NCBI GenBank assembly: GCA_002730365.1
Contig: PBZZ01000028.1
Span: forward strand, 11,496-26,611
Direction of reading: 5' to 3'
DNA from: Deltaproteobacteria bacterium
GTDB lineage: Bacteria > SAR324 > NAC60-12
DNA length: 15,116 nt
Position numbers and translations under genes: made by a program. Of this stretch, positions 7,251-14,395 are shown in pieces (position 1 is the stretch's first letter; each line of letters begins with the position of its first letter). The notes under the pieces were generated by a model. It was not told the origin of the DNA, did no database searches, and was given only the letters and a program-made list of their open reading frames with translations.

Positions 7251-8966
7251 ATGCTTCAATTCCTTACTCCTTTATGGCTGCTGGCTCTCCCAACAGTCAT
7301 TCTACCTTGGCTTTGGCCACTGCTAAAGCCAAGGACTCGCCAACCTCAGCCTTTCTCCGCTTTTTTCCTGCTGCCTCCAGAAACACTGAGACAGCAGCTT
7401 AGATTTTCTCGTGAAGATTTTTGGATCAAACTGCTGCGCAGTCTATTGGTACTACTCGCTGTACTTTTGCTAGCTCGCCCTTACTGGCTGGAGGAACCTC
7501 CTCCATTGGAACTATGGGTCGTAGATGACAGCGCTAGCCTGACAACCCAACCTTCGCTACAGTCGAATCTACCGACAGGAATACAACCGCTGCTGCTCTC
7601 AGAATTGTTTTCTCCTCCAGCAGAAGCCCCAGTACAAACCAAGTTTCAGGGAAGTTTTTTTGCTGGTACACCCAATCTAGGAGAGATCGGACACGCCATC
7701 ATGCAATCGCGACCAGAAACAGAACGTAATCGTCGACTGATTGTTAACTTGGTGTCTGATTTTCAGCGTTCCCAATACTGGCCTTATGCTCCTGTTGCAC
7801 TACCCATTGAATGGCGTTTTGAAAGACCACAAGGGCTACAGTCCACACCTAATTTGGGATTACGGCAGCTTCGTGTAAAAACAGAAGGGAAGCTGAGCGC
7901 AGTCCTTGAAGTAGAACTCTTTGGGAAACAACCGAAGTCTACAGAAGTACGTATTACTGTGGAGCAAGAGTCTCAAAAACTACACGAGTCTGTCATCAGT
8001 TGGAAAAGCACACCAGAGCGACATCGCCTAGTACTGAGTCCTGAATACGAGCATCACGCACCTTTACAAATACTGATTGAACCTCAGTTACCAGATCCTG
8101 ACTATGATAATCACTATTATTTTCAATCTTCGCGAGGAGATGATCTGCGGGTAGGATTGCTAAGTACTGAGGGAGTTTCTGCGCTTTATCGGTACGGGCT
8201 ACACCCTTTGAAATCAGCACTGAATGCCAACGACTTCTTCTCTTTCCTATTCAGCAATCCAGAGACTCTGAAAGCGGCAAACCCTGATCTTGTGATTCTG
8301 TTGGCTGATGATCCGAGAAGATTTGCAGACGTCTACCCCGAAACCCCGATCCGTCTGTTCATACCAACCCGTCCAGCAGACTGGAGCAACTTGGCAGCAG
8401 ACAATCACAGCCTGTTACCCAAAGATCAACTCGCTCTTGACTGGAGCAAAGCTGAACTCGGACCTGAGTGGTTGATTGAACAATCCGTACTGGGCCTGCA
8501 TCAAGCGACTGCTCAACAACTTTGGCTGTTGGATACTGGCATCTCAAATGCTTGGGGACCTCTCTACCAGCAGCAAAGCTTTGTAGACCAGCTTCGTGAA
8601 TGGCTGAGTTATCTCTGGCAAGAACACCCGAGGCGTCAGTTGGGAAGCTTAAATGTAGGGCAGCAGGTTTCAGGGGTTACACCCGGATGGCGATTGCCAG
8701 GGCACTACGAACTGAAGAACGATAATTTTACGCTAGCTTTTGCAGTCAACTTGGCTGAACAGGAGAGTCTACCAGCGCTGATGACCGAAGAGGAACTGGA
8801 GCAGATGCAGAGTTTCTTTGTTGACCAGGCAGTGTTTCTAGAACGTCAGCAGGCTGCTAGTGACACTTTACAGGACTGGCTGCGCTGGTTACTTTTACTG
8901 CTACTACTATTGGAAGTGCTTTGGGTTCTGAAACGACTCTTGAAACCAGAGACATCTCCAACATGA
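7251..8966 (+). CDS. BatA-like membrane protein with a vWA-type domain
   Basis: This 571-residue protein begins like the BatA/aerotolerance N-terminal family: a first membrane segment (about 4-24, FLTPLWLLALP), a short cytoplasmic loop ending in an FWIKLLR stretch, and a second membrane segment (62-80, LRSLLVLLAVLLLARPYW). Directly after this, LWVVDDSASL contains D92-x-S94-x-S96, the metal-site (MIDAS) signature of von Willebrand A domains. RRLIVNLVSDFQRS (about 160-175) fits a later strand of such a fold. The middle (about 200-530) resembles the extracytoplasmic part of long BatA-type proteins. A final membrane helix (about 544-566, leucine-rich) anchors the C-terminus. Its function is unknown; Bat proteins have been linked to envelope stress. 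It starts 12 bases after yidC, so it is probably the last gene of that operon. No MoxR ATPase or other bat gene is nearby. Confidence 0.75.
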   Translation: MLQFLTPLWLLALPTVILPWLWPLLKPRTRQPQPFSAFFLLPPETLRQQLRFSREDFWIKLLRSLLVLLAVLLLARPYWLEEPPPLELWVVDDSASLTTQPSLQSNLPTGIQPLLLSELFSPPAEAPVQTKFQGSFFAGTPNLGEIGHAIMQSRPETERNRRLIVNLVSDFQRSQYWPYAPVALPIEWRFERPQGLQSTPNLGLRQLRVKTEGKLSAVLEVELFGKQPKSTEVRITVEQESQKLHESVISWKSTPERHRLVLSPEYEHHAPLQILIEPQLPDPDYDNHYYFQSSRGDDLRVGLLSTEGVSALYRYGLHPLKSALNANDFFSFLFSNPETLKAANPDLVILLADDPRRFADVYPETPIRLFIPTRPADWSNLAADNHSLLPKDQLALDWSKAELGPEWLIEQSVLGLHQATAQQLWLLDTGISNAWGPLYQQQSFVDQLREWLSYLWQEHPRRQLGSLNVGQQVSGVTPGWRLPGHYELKNDNFTLAFAVNLAEQESLPALMTEEELEQMQSFFVDQAVFLERQQAASDTLQDWLRWLLLLLLLLEVLWVLKRLLKPETSPT

Positions 8967-8985
8967 TTGACCTCCTGCTTTTAAT

Positions 8986-9012
8986 GTAAGTCTATAGAGA
9001 CTTTAAGTCTTA
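8986..9012. terminator. Possible weak two-way hairpin between convergent genes
   Basis: AAGTCT (8988-8993), loop ATAG, AGACTT (8998-9003) make a 6-bp stem. A second AAGTCT (9005-9010) could pair with the same AGACTT instead. The element lies between the BatA-like stop and the convergent 799-residue gene, and its last bases overlap that gene's TAA. There is no proper T run in either direction, so terminator activity is doubtful. Confidence 0.25.
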
Positions 9013-11409
9013 CTCAGGGAACACATTTCGAATGACCTCTTGTTCACTGACGGGCAGTAGAAAGATGCTTTCCATATCCTGAATCATGTGCTTGGGCACT
9101 GCCTGAGAAACATGATAATTCCCTTTTCGTCCGAGGACCACATCCAGAAAACGCGTCATCAGCTCTTTTGGGGGCACAAACTGACCCTCTGAAAATCGCA
9201 AATGACGCTGCTTGTCTCTTGGCACAATGAAATCCCCGCGATCTTCGCTGTACTCAAGTTCTACTCCACTTGCGTTGAAGAAACCATAAGCCAGCACCTT
9301 TGCTTCGGCAACTCCCTTGAGGAACTCCCAAAGCGTGTCCGCATCATTTAATAGGGTGTCCATCATCTTGCTTTCTGATGCTGGTTCCTCCGGATCAAAA
9401 TCCCGACCCACTCGCTCCACATAGCCAATGAAGGTATGAGACTTCTCCAAGACTTCTAGGATCATTCTGGCCTGCCTTGAGCGCAAGGTGAGAATATTGC
9501 GCTTCAGTATGCCCATCACATCCGACTCATACGGTTCAAATCGGCCACGATTTTCCTCCCGAGATTGCCCAAGCTTACTAATCATTTTCGAAGCACTAGG
9601 CTGACTTGGATCTGCTTTTGGTTGGTCTTTTTTCACGGATGCAGTTGTCCTAGTCTCAGCCACAGGTGCTTGAGTTGCCAAGGTAGCCAAGCGTAATTGA
9701 ACTGGCTCCAGGATTTCCTTCATCTCCCTGCCAAAAATCTGCTGCTGTTGTTGTTGTGGATCCAACAATTGTTCAATCATCCATACCAGATCGTTGCCTC
9801 CGCGCCAGCTATCTTGGAGATGCTGCTGAAGACTTTTCGCTCTACTGGCATAGATGCGCTGCATCTCCTTGACTTCTCCTGCTGCGTCACTTTCTGCAGA
9901 GCCAAATCCTTTGGGAAAGAAACTTCCTGCTCGTTGTAGGCTGATCACAATCGACTGGAAGAGTTCATAGACGTTGCCCAGAGAAAAGGCAGCTCCAGAG
10001 AGGGCATCTCGCTCATCGTAGGCCTGATTGAGAATCTGATAGACTTGTAGAGAAGGCATCTCTGGTTCAGCATCCAGACGCTCAATTGCTTTATTGAGCT
10101 GCCGGGCATAATTACCCATCGTATCGCGACCATCACGCATCAGGCGCAGCGCACTCAGGATGCCCTCCTCGACCTGAAGATGAAACAACCTTCGGCCCTC
10201 CATAGAAGTCTGTAGTTGCCAGGTTACCTTCTCCGTAGAGTGGGCAATCCGGTCTCCTCTTTCTAGCAATCCACTAACTGCTTTCAGGGCCCTGGCGAGA
10301 AACAGTGCAGAGACCGTATGCGGTCGGCAGGAATCGTAGACCTTCCCGAAAGCCAGAGAGAGGTTGAAGAGGATGCTCTGTACCTGTCGCAATGTCTGCC
10401 CAACCGTGTTTAAATTGGTGGAGACAAAGTGGATGAATTTCATATCAGAGATGCATTTTTCTCTGAATTCTTTTAGGAGTTGCGGACCGTTGCCCGGTGA
10501 TTCCTTGAAGCTCTGCTGAAGTTGTTTGAGGTGCTTATCCACAAAACGAAATGGTTCCAGTGGAACGTGGAGATCCTGCAACTTCAGCGTCAGATCAACA
10601 CAAATTTGCTCCAGTTCTTCACGTTGTTCGACAGGAATTTGTTGGACACTGGCATGATATTGATCAATACGTGTTTGAATATGTTCAAGGCGCTTATAAA
10701 CCGTATCAAGGGTACGCTCTGGCTCCTTGACCTGAGGCTGCTTGAGAAAGGCCCACAGAATCTGATCCTGAACCGTCAGTAGTTTTTGAACATGATTGAA
10801 AAAGAGATAGATGATCTGTAGTTCAGCGGCTTGTAAACGGTAGTTGAGATCTTTGAATTGAGGTGAGGTGAGAAGTTTTTGCGCGATTGGTTCGAAGGAC
10901 TTGATCTGCTCCCGAACAAACTGTTGCTGCTCAGGTGACATACGAATTTCTTCGGGCAGCAGGGGCCAACGTTGCTGTTCTGCAGCTTTCGCCAAGGCTT
11001 GCACTCCTTGCCAGGCAATTTGGACAGCATCTGCGATCCGCAATCCCTTGGGTTCGGTCAGATAGAAACCGTACTCTAGGCAGAGATGAACACAATGGCA
11101 GAGATGAATGATGCGCTCACTCATACCCATGAACAACGTCGCTTGCCTTTGGAAAATCTCGTTCGAGCGACACTTCTGTGTCAACTCGGAATTCAATTGA
11201 TTAATTTCCTGTAGGGTCGCTACAATATTTTTTTGATCTTCTGGGCGGATGAACCAGAGATTTTCCTTGGTGAAAATCGTTTTGATGAACTGCTGAATTT
11301 CCTGAGTTTCCTGCTGCGAGCGCCGAAGTTGGGGAACACTGCTGCTGCGCTGGGTTTTCAAGGAAGACTGCTTCTGACGAAGGCTTGCGGCTACTTGTTC
11401 ACTAGACAA
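9010..11409 (-). CDS. Large helical protein of unknown function
   Basis: I do not recognise this 799-residue protein. The frame has a stop five codons upstream, and the first possible start is TTG at 11409, with AGGTG a few bases before it. No signal peptide or membrane segment is visible, so it is probably cytoplasmic. Residues 1 to about 575 appear almost wholly alpha-helical, rich in Gln, Leu and charged residues. A run of six glutamines lies near 550-556, followed by a Pro/Ala/Ser/Lys linker (about 580-615). The C-terminal part (about 620-799) looks like a separate mixed domain, with ILTLRSRQARMILEVLEKSH and, later, ELMTRFLDVVLGRKGNYHVS. No nucleotide-binding loop, metal site or zinc finger was seen. 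It stands alone, convergent with the yidC operon and divergent from dxs (113 bases apart). A structural or scaffold role is a guess from composition only. Confidence 0.8.
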   Translation of the reverse strand: MSSEQVAASLRQKQSSLKTQRSSSVPQLRRSQQETQEIQQFIKTIFTKENLWFIRPEDQKNIVATLQEINQLNSELTQKCRSNEIFQRQATLFMGMSERIIHLCHCVHLCLEYGFYLTEPKGLRIADAVQIAWQGVQALAKAAEQQRWPLLPEEIRMSPEQQQFVREQIKSFEPIAQKLLTSPQFKDLNYRLQAAELQIIYLFFNHVQKLLTVQDQILWAFLKQPQVKEPERTLDTVYKRLEHIQTRIDQYHASVQQIPVEQREELEQICVDLTLKLQDLHVPLEPFRFVDKHLKQLQQSFKESPGNGPQLLKEFREKCISDMKFIHFVSTNLNTVGQTLRQVQSILFNLSLAFGKVYDSCRPHTVSALFLARALKAVSGLLERGDRIAHSTEKVTWQLQTSMEGRRLFHLQVEEGILSALRLMRDGRDTMGNYARQLNKAIERLDAEPEMPSLQVYQILNQAYDERDALSGAAFSLGNVYELFQSIVISLQRAGSFFPKGFGSAESDAAGEVKEMQRIYASRAKSLQQHLQDSWRGGNDLVWMIEQLLDPQQQQQQIFGREMKEILEPVQLRLATLATQAPVAETRTTASVKKDQPKADPSQPSASKMISKLGQSREENRGRFEPYESDVMGILKRNILTLRSRQARMILEVLEKSHTFIGYVERVGRDFDPEEPASESKMMDTLLNDADTLWEFLKGVAEAKVLAYGFFNASGVELEYSEDRGDFIVPRDKQRHLRFSEGQFVPPKELMTRFLDVVLGRKGNYHVSQAVPKHMIQDMESIFLLPVSEQEVIRNVFPE

Positions 11410-11522
11410 AGCGCACCTGTTTCAACTGGGGGGAAGCAAATAAGTTCGATCGGTCACCGCTCTTACCACCGGGCTTCTAAGCTCCGCGAACCAACACGAC
11501 TGGCAGAGGCAGCGAACGAATC

Positions 11523-13457
11523 ATGCAAAATCGATCTAGGATTCTCGACGCTATCGTAAAACCCCACGACATTCAAACTCTCAGTACTCAAGAATTAGAG
11601 CAACTGTCCGAAGACTGTCGGCAACGCATCATTGAGGTCACTAGCCAAAAGGGTGGGCACCTAGCCTCCTCTCTTGGGGCTGTGGAGATCGCCGTAGCGC
11701 TCTTCAAGGTATTTGATTTTCGTCGAGACCGAGTTGTTTGGGATGTGGGACACCAAGCTTATGCCCACAAGTTGCTCAGCGGACGAAATGAACGCTTTGA
11801 AACACTGGCTCAATATGGAGGCATTAAGAAATTCTTAAGTCGTGACGAAAGTTCTTACGATCACTTTGGGGCAGGCCATGCCTCCACTTCGGTCTCAGCT
11901 GCTCTGGGAATGGCGTTCAGTCGAGACTTGCAACAGCAGGCCCACTATGTGATTGCGGTCATTGGGGATGGTGCAATGACCGGAGGGTTGGCTTTCGAAG
12001 CATTGAATCACAATGGCTTCGCTAGCAAGAATATGATCCTGATTGTCAATGACAACGGGATGAGCATTGATCCAAATGTTGGGGCACTCTCCAAAATGAT
12101 TACACGGGTCATTTCTTCACCTTCCTACAATTGGCTTCGTGATGAAACCCGAGAATGGGCCTCAAGGGTTCCCTTCTCCGAACCACTTCAACATGCCCTT
12201 CAAAAAATTAACACATCCCTCAAGACCTTCCTCTTACCAGGAATGCTCTTTGAGCAATTGGGCTGGCGCTATTTTGGACCAATCGATGGTCACAGTGTCG
12301 GAGAGTTGGTCGAGTTACTCACCCATGTGAAAGATCTGGATGGACCGATAGTAATCCACGCGCTGACACAGAAGGGCAAGGGCTATTCTTTCGCAGAAGA
12401 AGATGCCTTCACCTACCATGGTGTGAGCCCTTTCGAACCAGAAACAGGCAACTTCGTCAAGAAATCCAGCAGTGGAATCCAGCAAAAAAGCTACTCCAAG
12501 GTATTTGCTGAGAAATTGGAAGATTTGATGGAAGCGGATTCCCAAGTAGTCGCATTGAGTGCGGCAATGATGAGCGGAACCGGCATCATTGGCCTCCATG
12601 AAAAATATCCTGAGCGAGTCTTGGATGTTGGCATTGCGGAAGGCCATGCAGTGACATGTGCTGCAGGCTTAGCCGCAGAAGGTAGCAAACCTTTTGTCGC
12701 GATCTACTCAACATTCTTGCAAAGAGCCTTGGATCATATCATCCACGACGTAGCGATTCAGAAACTACCAGTGAGCTTTGCCCTCGACCGTGCAGGACTC
12801 GTTGGAGTTGATGGTCCCACTCACCACGGCTGCTTTGACCTCACATACCTCCGAATGATTCCAAACATGGTGGTGATGGTCCCGGCTGATGGCTCGGAAT
12901 TGAGACTAATGACTCAGTTTGCTTATGAGCATGATGGTCCAATAGCCATACGCTACCCAAGAGGCAACACTACCACCTGGGATGAAAGTGCTATGGAGCC
13001 GATTCAGTTGGGAAAAGGGATGGTTCTGCAGGACGGCTCTGACGTGGCAATCTTTGCAGTCGGTGTCATGGTCGAGACTGCAATCGCTGTAGCTGAAATC
13101 CTTAAGGAACAGGGGCTCGACGTCGCAGTGATTAATGCTCGCTTTGTTAAACCTCTGGACGAAGAACTCCTCCGAAAGTTTGCCAAACGCTGTCAATTAA
13201 TTGTCACTCTTGAAGAAAATGTAGTTGCTGGAGGGTTTGGAAGCGCAGTACTGGAATCTTTGCAACAGTCTGGAACTATCGTTCCTGTGCAGACAATCGG
13301 ATTACCAGATCGCTATATTTCCCAGGGAAGTCCAGAACAACAACGGGAAGATGCTGGTCTGAGTGTGACAAAGATTGTTGGAAGCATTACGGGGCGGCTG
13401 AAAGAACTTACGCCAAGAACCCAAAAACAATCAAAAACAGTCAAAAAGGCATCCTAG
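11523..13457 (+). CDS. dxs: 1-deoxy-D-xylulose-5-phosphate synthase
   Basis: It joins pyruvate and glyceraldehyde 3-phosphate, with thiamine diphosphate, to make DXP, the entry step of the MEP isoprenoid pathway and a precursor for thiamine and pyridoxal. At 644 residues it has full length. Visible motifs are GGHLASSLGAVE (44-55, with the substrate histidine), VGHQAYAHK (75-83), the cofactor site GDGAMTGG (148-155) with NDNGMS (176-181), the catalytic glutamate E373 in GIAEGHAVT, YSTFLQRA (395-402) and DRAGLVGVDGPTHHG (422-436). After the conserved glutamate the common Gln is Gly, a variant also found in other bacteria. The tail is basic (KQSKTVKKAS). The ATG at 11523 starts right at the conserved ILDAI region. 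No strong ribosome site or promoter is clear in the 113-base upstream gap. No other isoprenoid gene is adjacent. Confidence 0.98.
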   Translation: MQNRSRILDAIVKPHDIQTLSTQELEQLSEDCRQRIIEVTSQKGGHLASSLGAVEIAVALFKVFDFRRDRVVWDVGHQAYAHKLLSGRNERFETLAQYGGIKKFLSRDESSYDHFGAGHASTSVSAALGMAFSRDLQQQAHYVIAVIGDGAMTGGLAFEALNHNGFASKNMILIVNDNGMSIDPNVGALSKMITRVISSPSYNWLRDETREWASRVPFSEPLQHALQKINTSLKTFLLPGMLFEQLGWRYFGPIDGHSVGELVELLTHVKDLDGPIVIHALTQKGKGYSFAEEDAFTYHGVSPFEPETGNFVKKSSSGIQQKSYSKVFAEKLEDLMEADSQVVALSAAMMSGTGIIGLHEKYPERVLDVGIAEGHAVTCAAGLAAEGSKPFVAIYSTFLQRALDHIIHDVAIQKLPVSFALDRAGLVGVDGPTHHGCFDLTYLRMIPNMVVMVPADGSELRLMTQFAYEHDGPIAIRYPRGNTTTWDESAMEPIQLGKGMVLQDGSDVAIFAVGVMVETAIAVAEILKEQGLDVAVINARFVKPLDEELLRKFAKRCQLIVTLEENVVAGGFGSAVLESLQQSGTIVPVQTIGLPDRYISQGSPEQQREDAGLSVTKIVGSITGRLKELTPRTQKQSKTVKKAS

Positions 13458-13792
13458 AACTACTGACACAATTTTCTCACCAAAATTCCCCAGCTAACCC
13501 AGCCTGTATTCACCCAGTGAACAGGTGTCAGTTTTGCATGTGGGTTCCTAGCCCAACTTATCATCACTACTCCCCAACAAGCTCATGGAGCGAGCTTCTC
13601 GCAGAAATTTTACCAGCGCCAGTCTACCAAGTCAGTCACTCGAATAGAATCGTGAGCAATCTGCAAACGATCTATTGCAAAGTCTCTCTAGCTACTCAAA
13701 TGCTTAGCTGCTTTTGCCTTCAGGAGGGAAATCCTACAGAAAATGAACAGAGGACTTATTGTAATTGGAACCATGTTTCTAAGTGCTAGTAG
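13458..13792. other. 335-base gap between dxs and wbpD
   Basis: The gap has a folded element at its left end (13462-13535) and a small hairpin GCGAG-CTT-CTCGC (13590-13602) followed by AGAAATTTT. AGGAGGG is at 13722-13728, and a 17-codon ORF at 13743-13796 runs into wbpD. No convincing sigma70 promoter is visible, although one is expected here. A 90-codon frame at 13517-13789 has no protein-like character and is not called. Confidence 0.6.
13462..13535 (+). terminator. Structured element after dxs, likely terminator
   Basis: Outer arms ACTGACAC (13462-13469) and GTGTCAGT (13525-13532) are perfect 8-base inverted repeats, and TTT follows the right arm's GT. Inside lie two hairpins: AATTTT-CTCACC-AAAATT (13470-13487), and CCTGT (13503-13507) plus TCAC (13510-13513) pairing with GTGAACAGG (13517-13525) around a CCA loop with a 2-base bulge. 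The inner stem and outer arm compete for base 13525. The element begins 5 bases after the dxs stop. Confidence 0.45.
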
Positions 13793-13796
13793 GTGA
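13743..13796 (+). CDS. Possible 17-residue leader peptide before wbpD
   Basis: ATG at 13743 opens a 17-codon frame, [17 protein letters not shown], whose TGA overlaps the GTG start of wbpD (GTGA, 13793-13796). Such a 4-base overlap is typical of coupled genes, and wbpD itself has no good ribosome site. AGGAGGG (13722-13728) is the best Shine-Dalgarno in the gap, but it lies about 14 bases from this ATG, longer than usual. It may be a translated leader, the relic of a lost gene, or chance. Confidence 0.25.
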   Translation: MNRGLIVIGTMFLSASR

Positions 13797-14395
13797 AGAC
13801 AAATATTAATTACTGGAGTCATGAGAGTGCCATTATTGATGATGGCGCTACCCTCGGTGAAGGGACCAAGGTTTGGCATTTCAGCCATGTCTGCTCGGGA
13901 GCTACTATTGGGCATGGATGCTCACTCGGCCAGAACGTCTTTGTTGGGAATCGCGTGGTGATCGGTAACCGCTGCAAGATCCAGAATAACGTTTCAGTCT
14001 ATGACAACGTCACCTTGGAAGATGATGTCTTTTGTGGTCCGAGCATGGTCTTCACAAATGTCTACAATCCAAGGGCTGCAATCATACGCAAAGAAGAATA
14101 CCGCACTACCCTGGTCCGCAAAGGAGCAACCTTGGGAGCCAATTGCACTGTGGTCTGTGGGGTCACAATTGGACACTATGCCTTCATTGGTGCTGGAGCG
14201 TTGATCAACAAAAATGTGCTAGGCTATGCACTGATGGTTGGGGTTCCTGCTCGTCAAATTGGTTGGATGAGTGAGTATGGTGAGCAACTAGATTTACCAC
14301 TGAATGGACAGGAAGACACAATATGTCCAAACACCAAACAGCGATATCGACTGAATGGAAAACAACTGGAACAGATATACGTAGAGATCTCTTGA
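13793..14395 (+). CDS. wbpD: UDP-2-acetamido-3-amino-2,3-dideoxy-glucuronate N-acetyltransferase
   Basis: It acetylates the 3-amino group of UDP-GlcNAc3NA with acetyl-CoA, late in the pathway to UDP-ManNAc(3NAc)A, an O-antigen sugar first worked out in Pseudomonas aeruginosa O5. The 200-residue protein is a left-handed beta-helix built of hexapeptide repeats (about 14-155: [33 protein letters not shown]). Family-specific blocks are [15 protein letters not shown] (81-95), [13 protein letters not shown] (115-127) and [20 protein letters not shown] (149-168). From memory the match to Pseudomonas WbpD runs over the whole length. The start is GTG at 13793, placed directly after an in-frame TAG; no ATG is available before the conserved region. 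The next gene, wbpB, overlaps its stop by 4 bases. Confidence 0.93.
   Translation: MKTNINYWSHESAIIDDGATLGEGTKVWHFSHVCSGATIGHGCSLGQNVFVGNRVVIGNRCKIQNNVSVYDNVTLEDDVFCGPSMVFTNVYNPRAAIIRKEEYRTTLVRKGATLGANCTVVCGVTIGHYAFIGAGALINKNVLGYALMVGVPARQIGWMSEYGEQLDLPLNGQEDTICPNTKQRYRLNGKQLEQIYVEIS

Noticed and set aside
9738..9758. CTG/TTG run, considered as a microsatellite or phase-variation repeat
   Set aside because: It encodes the six-Gln stretch in frame, the codons are mixed (CAA and CAG), and triplet units would not shift the frame.
10535..10543. Perfect DnaA-box sequence TTATCCACA, with a near match TTATCCAAA at 4852-4860 in rnpA, suggesting an origin because rpmH-rnpA is often near oriC
   Set aside because: The boxes are single, far apart and inside coding genes. 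There is no cluster of boxes, no dnaA and no dnaN, and the gap before rpmH holds no good box.
11233..11559. 108-codon + strand frame covering the divergent gap
   Set aside because: It overlaps the start of the 799-residue gene on the other strand and the start of dxs in another frame, and has no recognisable features.
13517..13789. 90-codon open frame in the gap before wbpD
   Set aside because: Its composition is unlike a protein (rich in Cys, Ser, His and Pro with no pattern), it has no ribosome site, and its 3' end overlaps the more plausible short leader frame.
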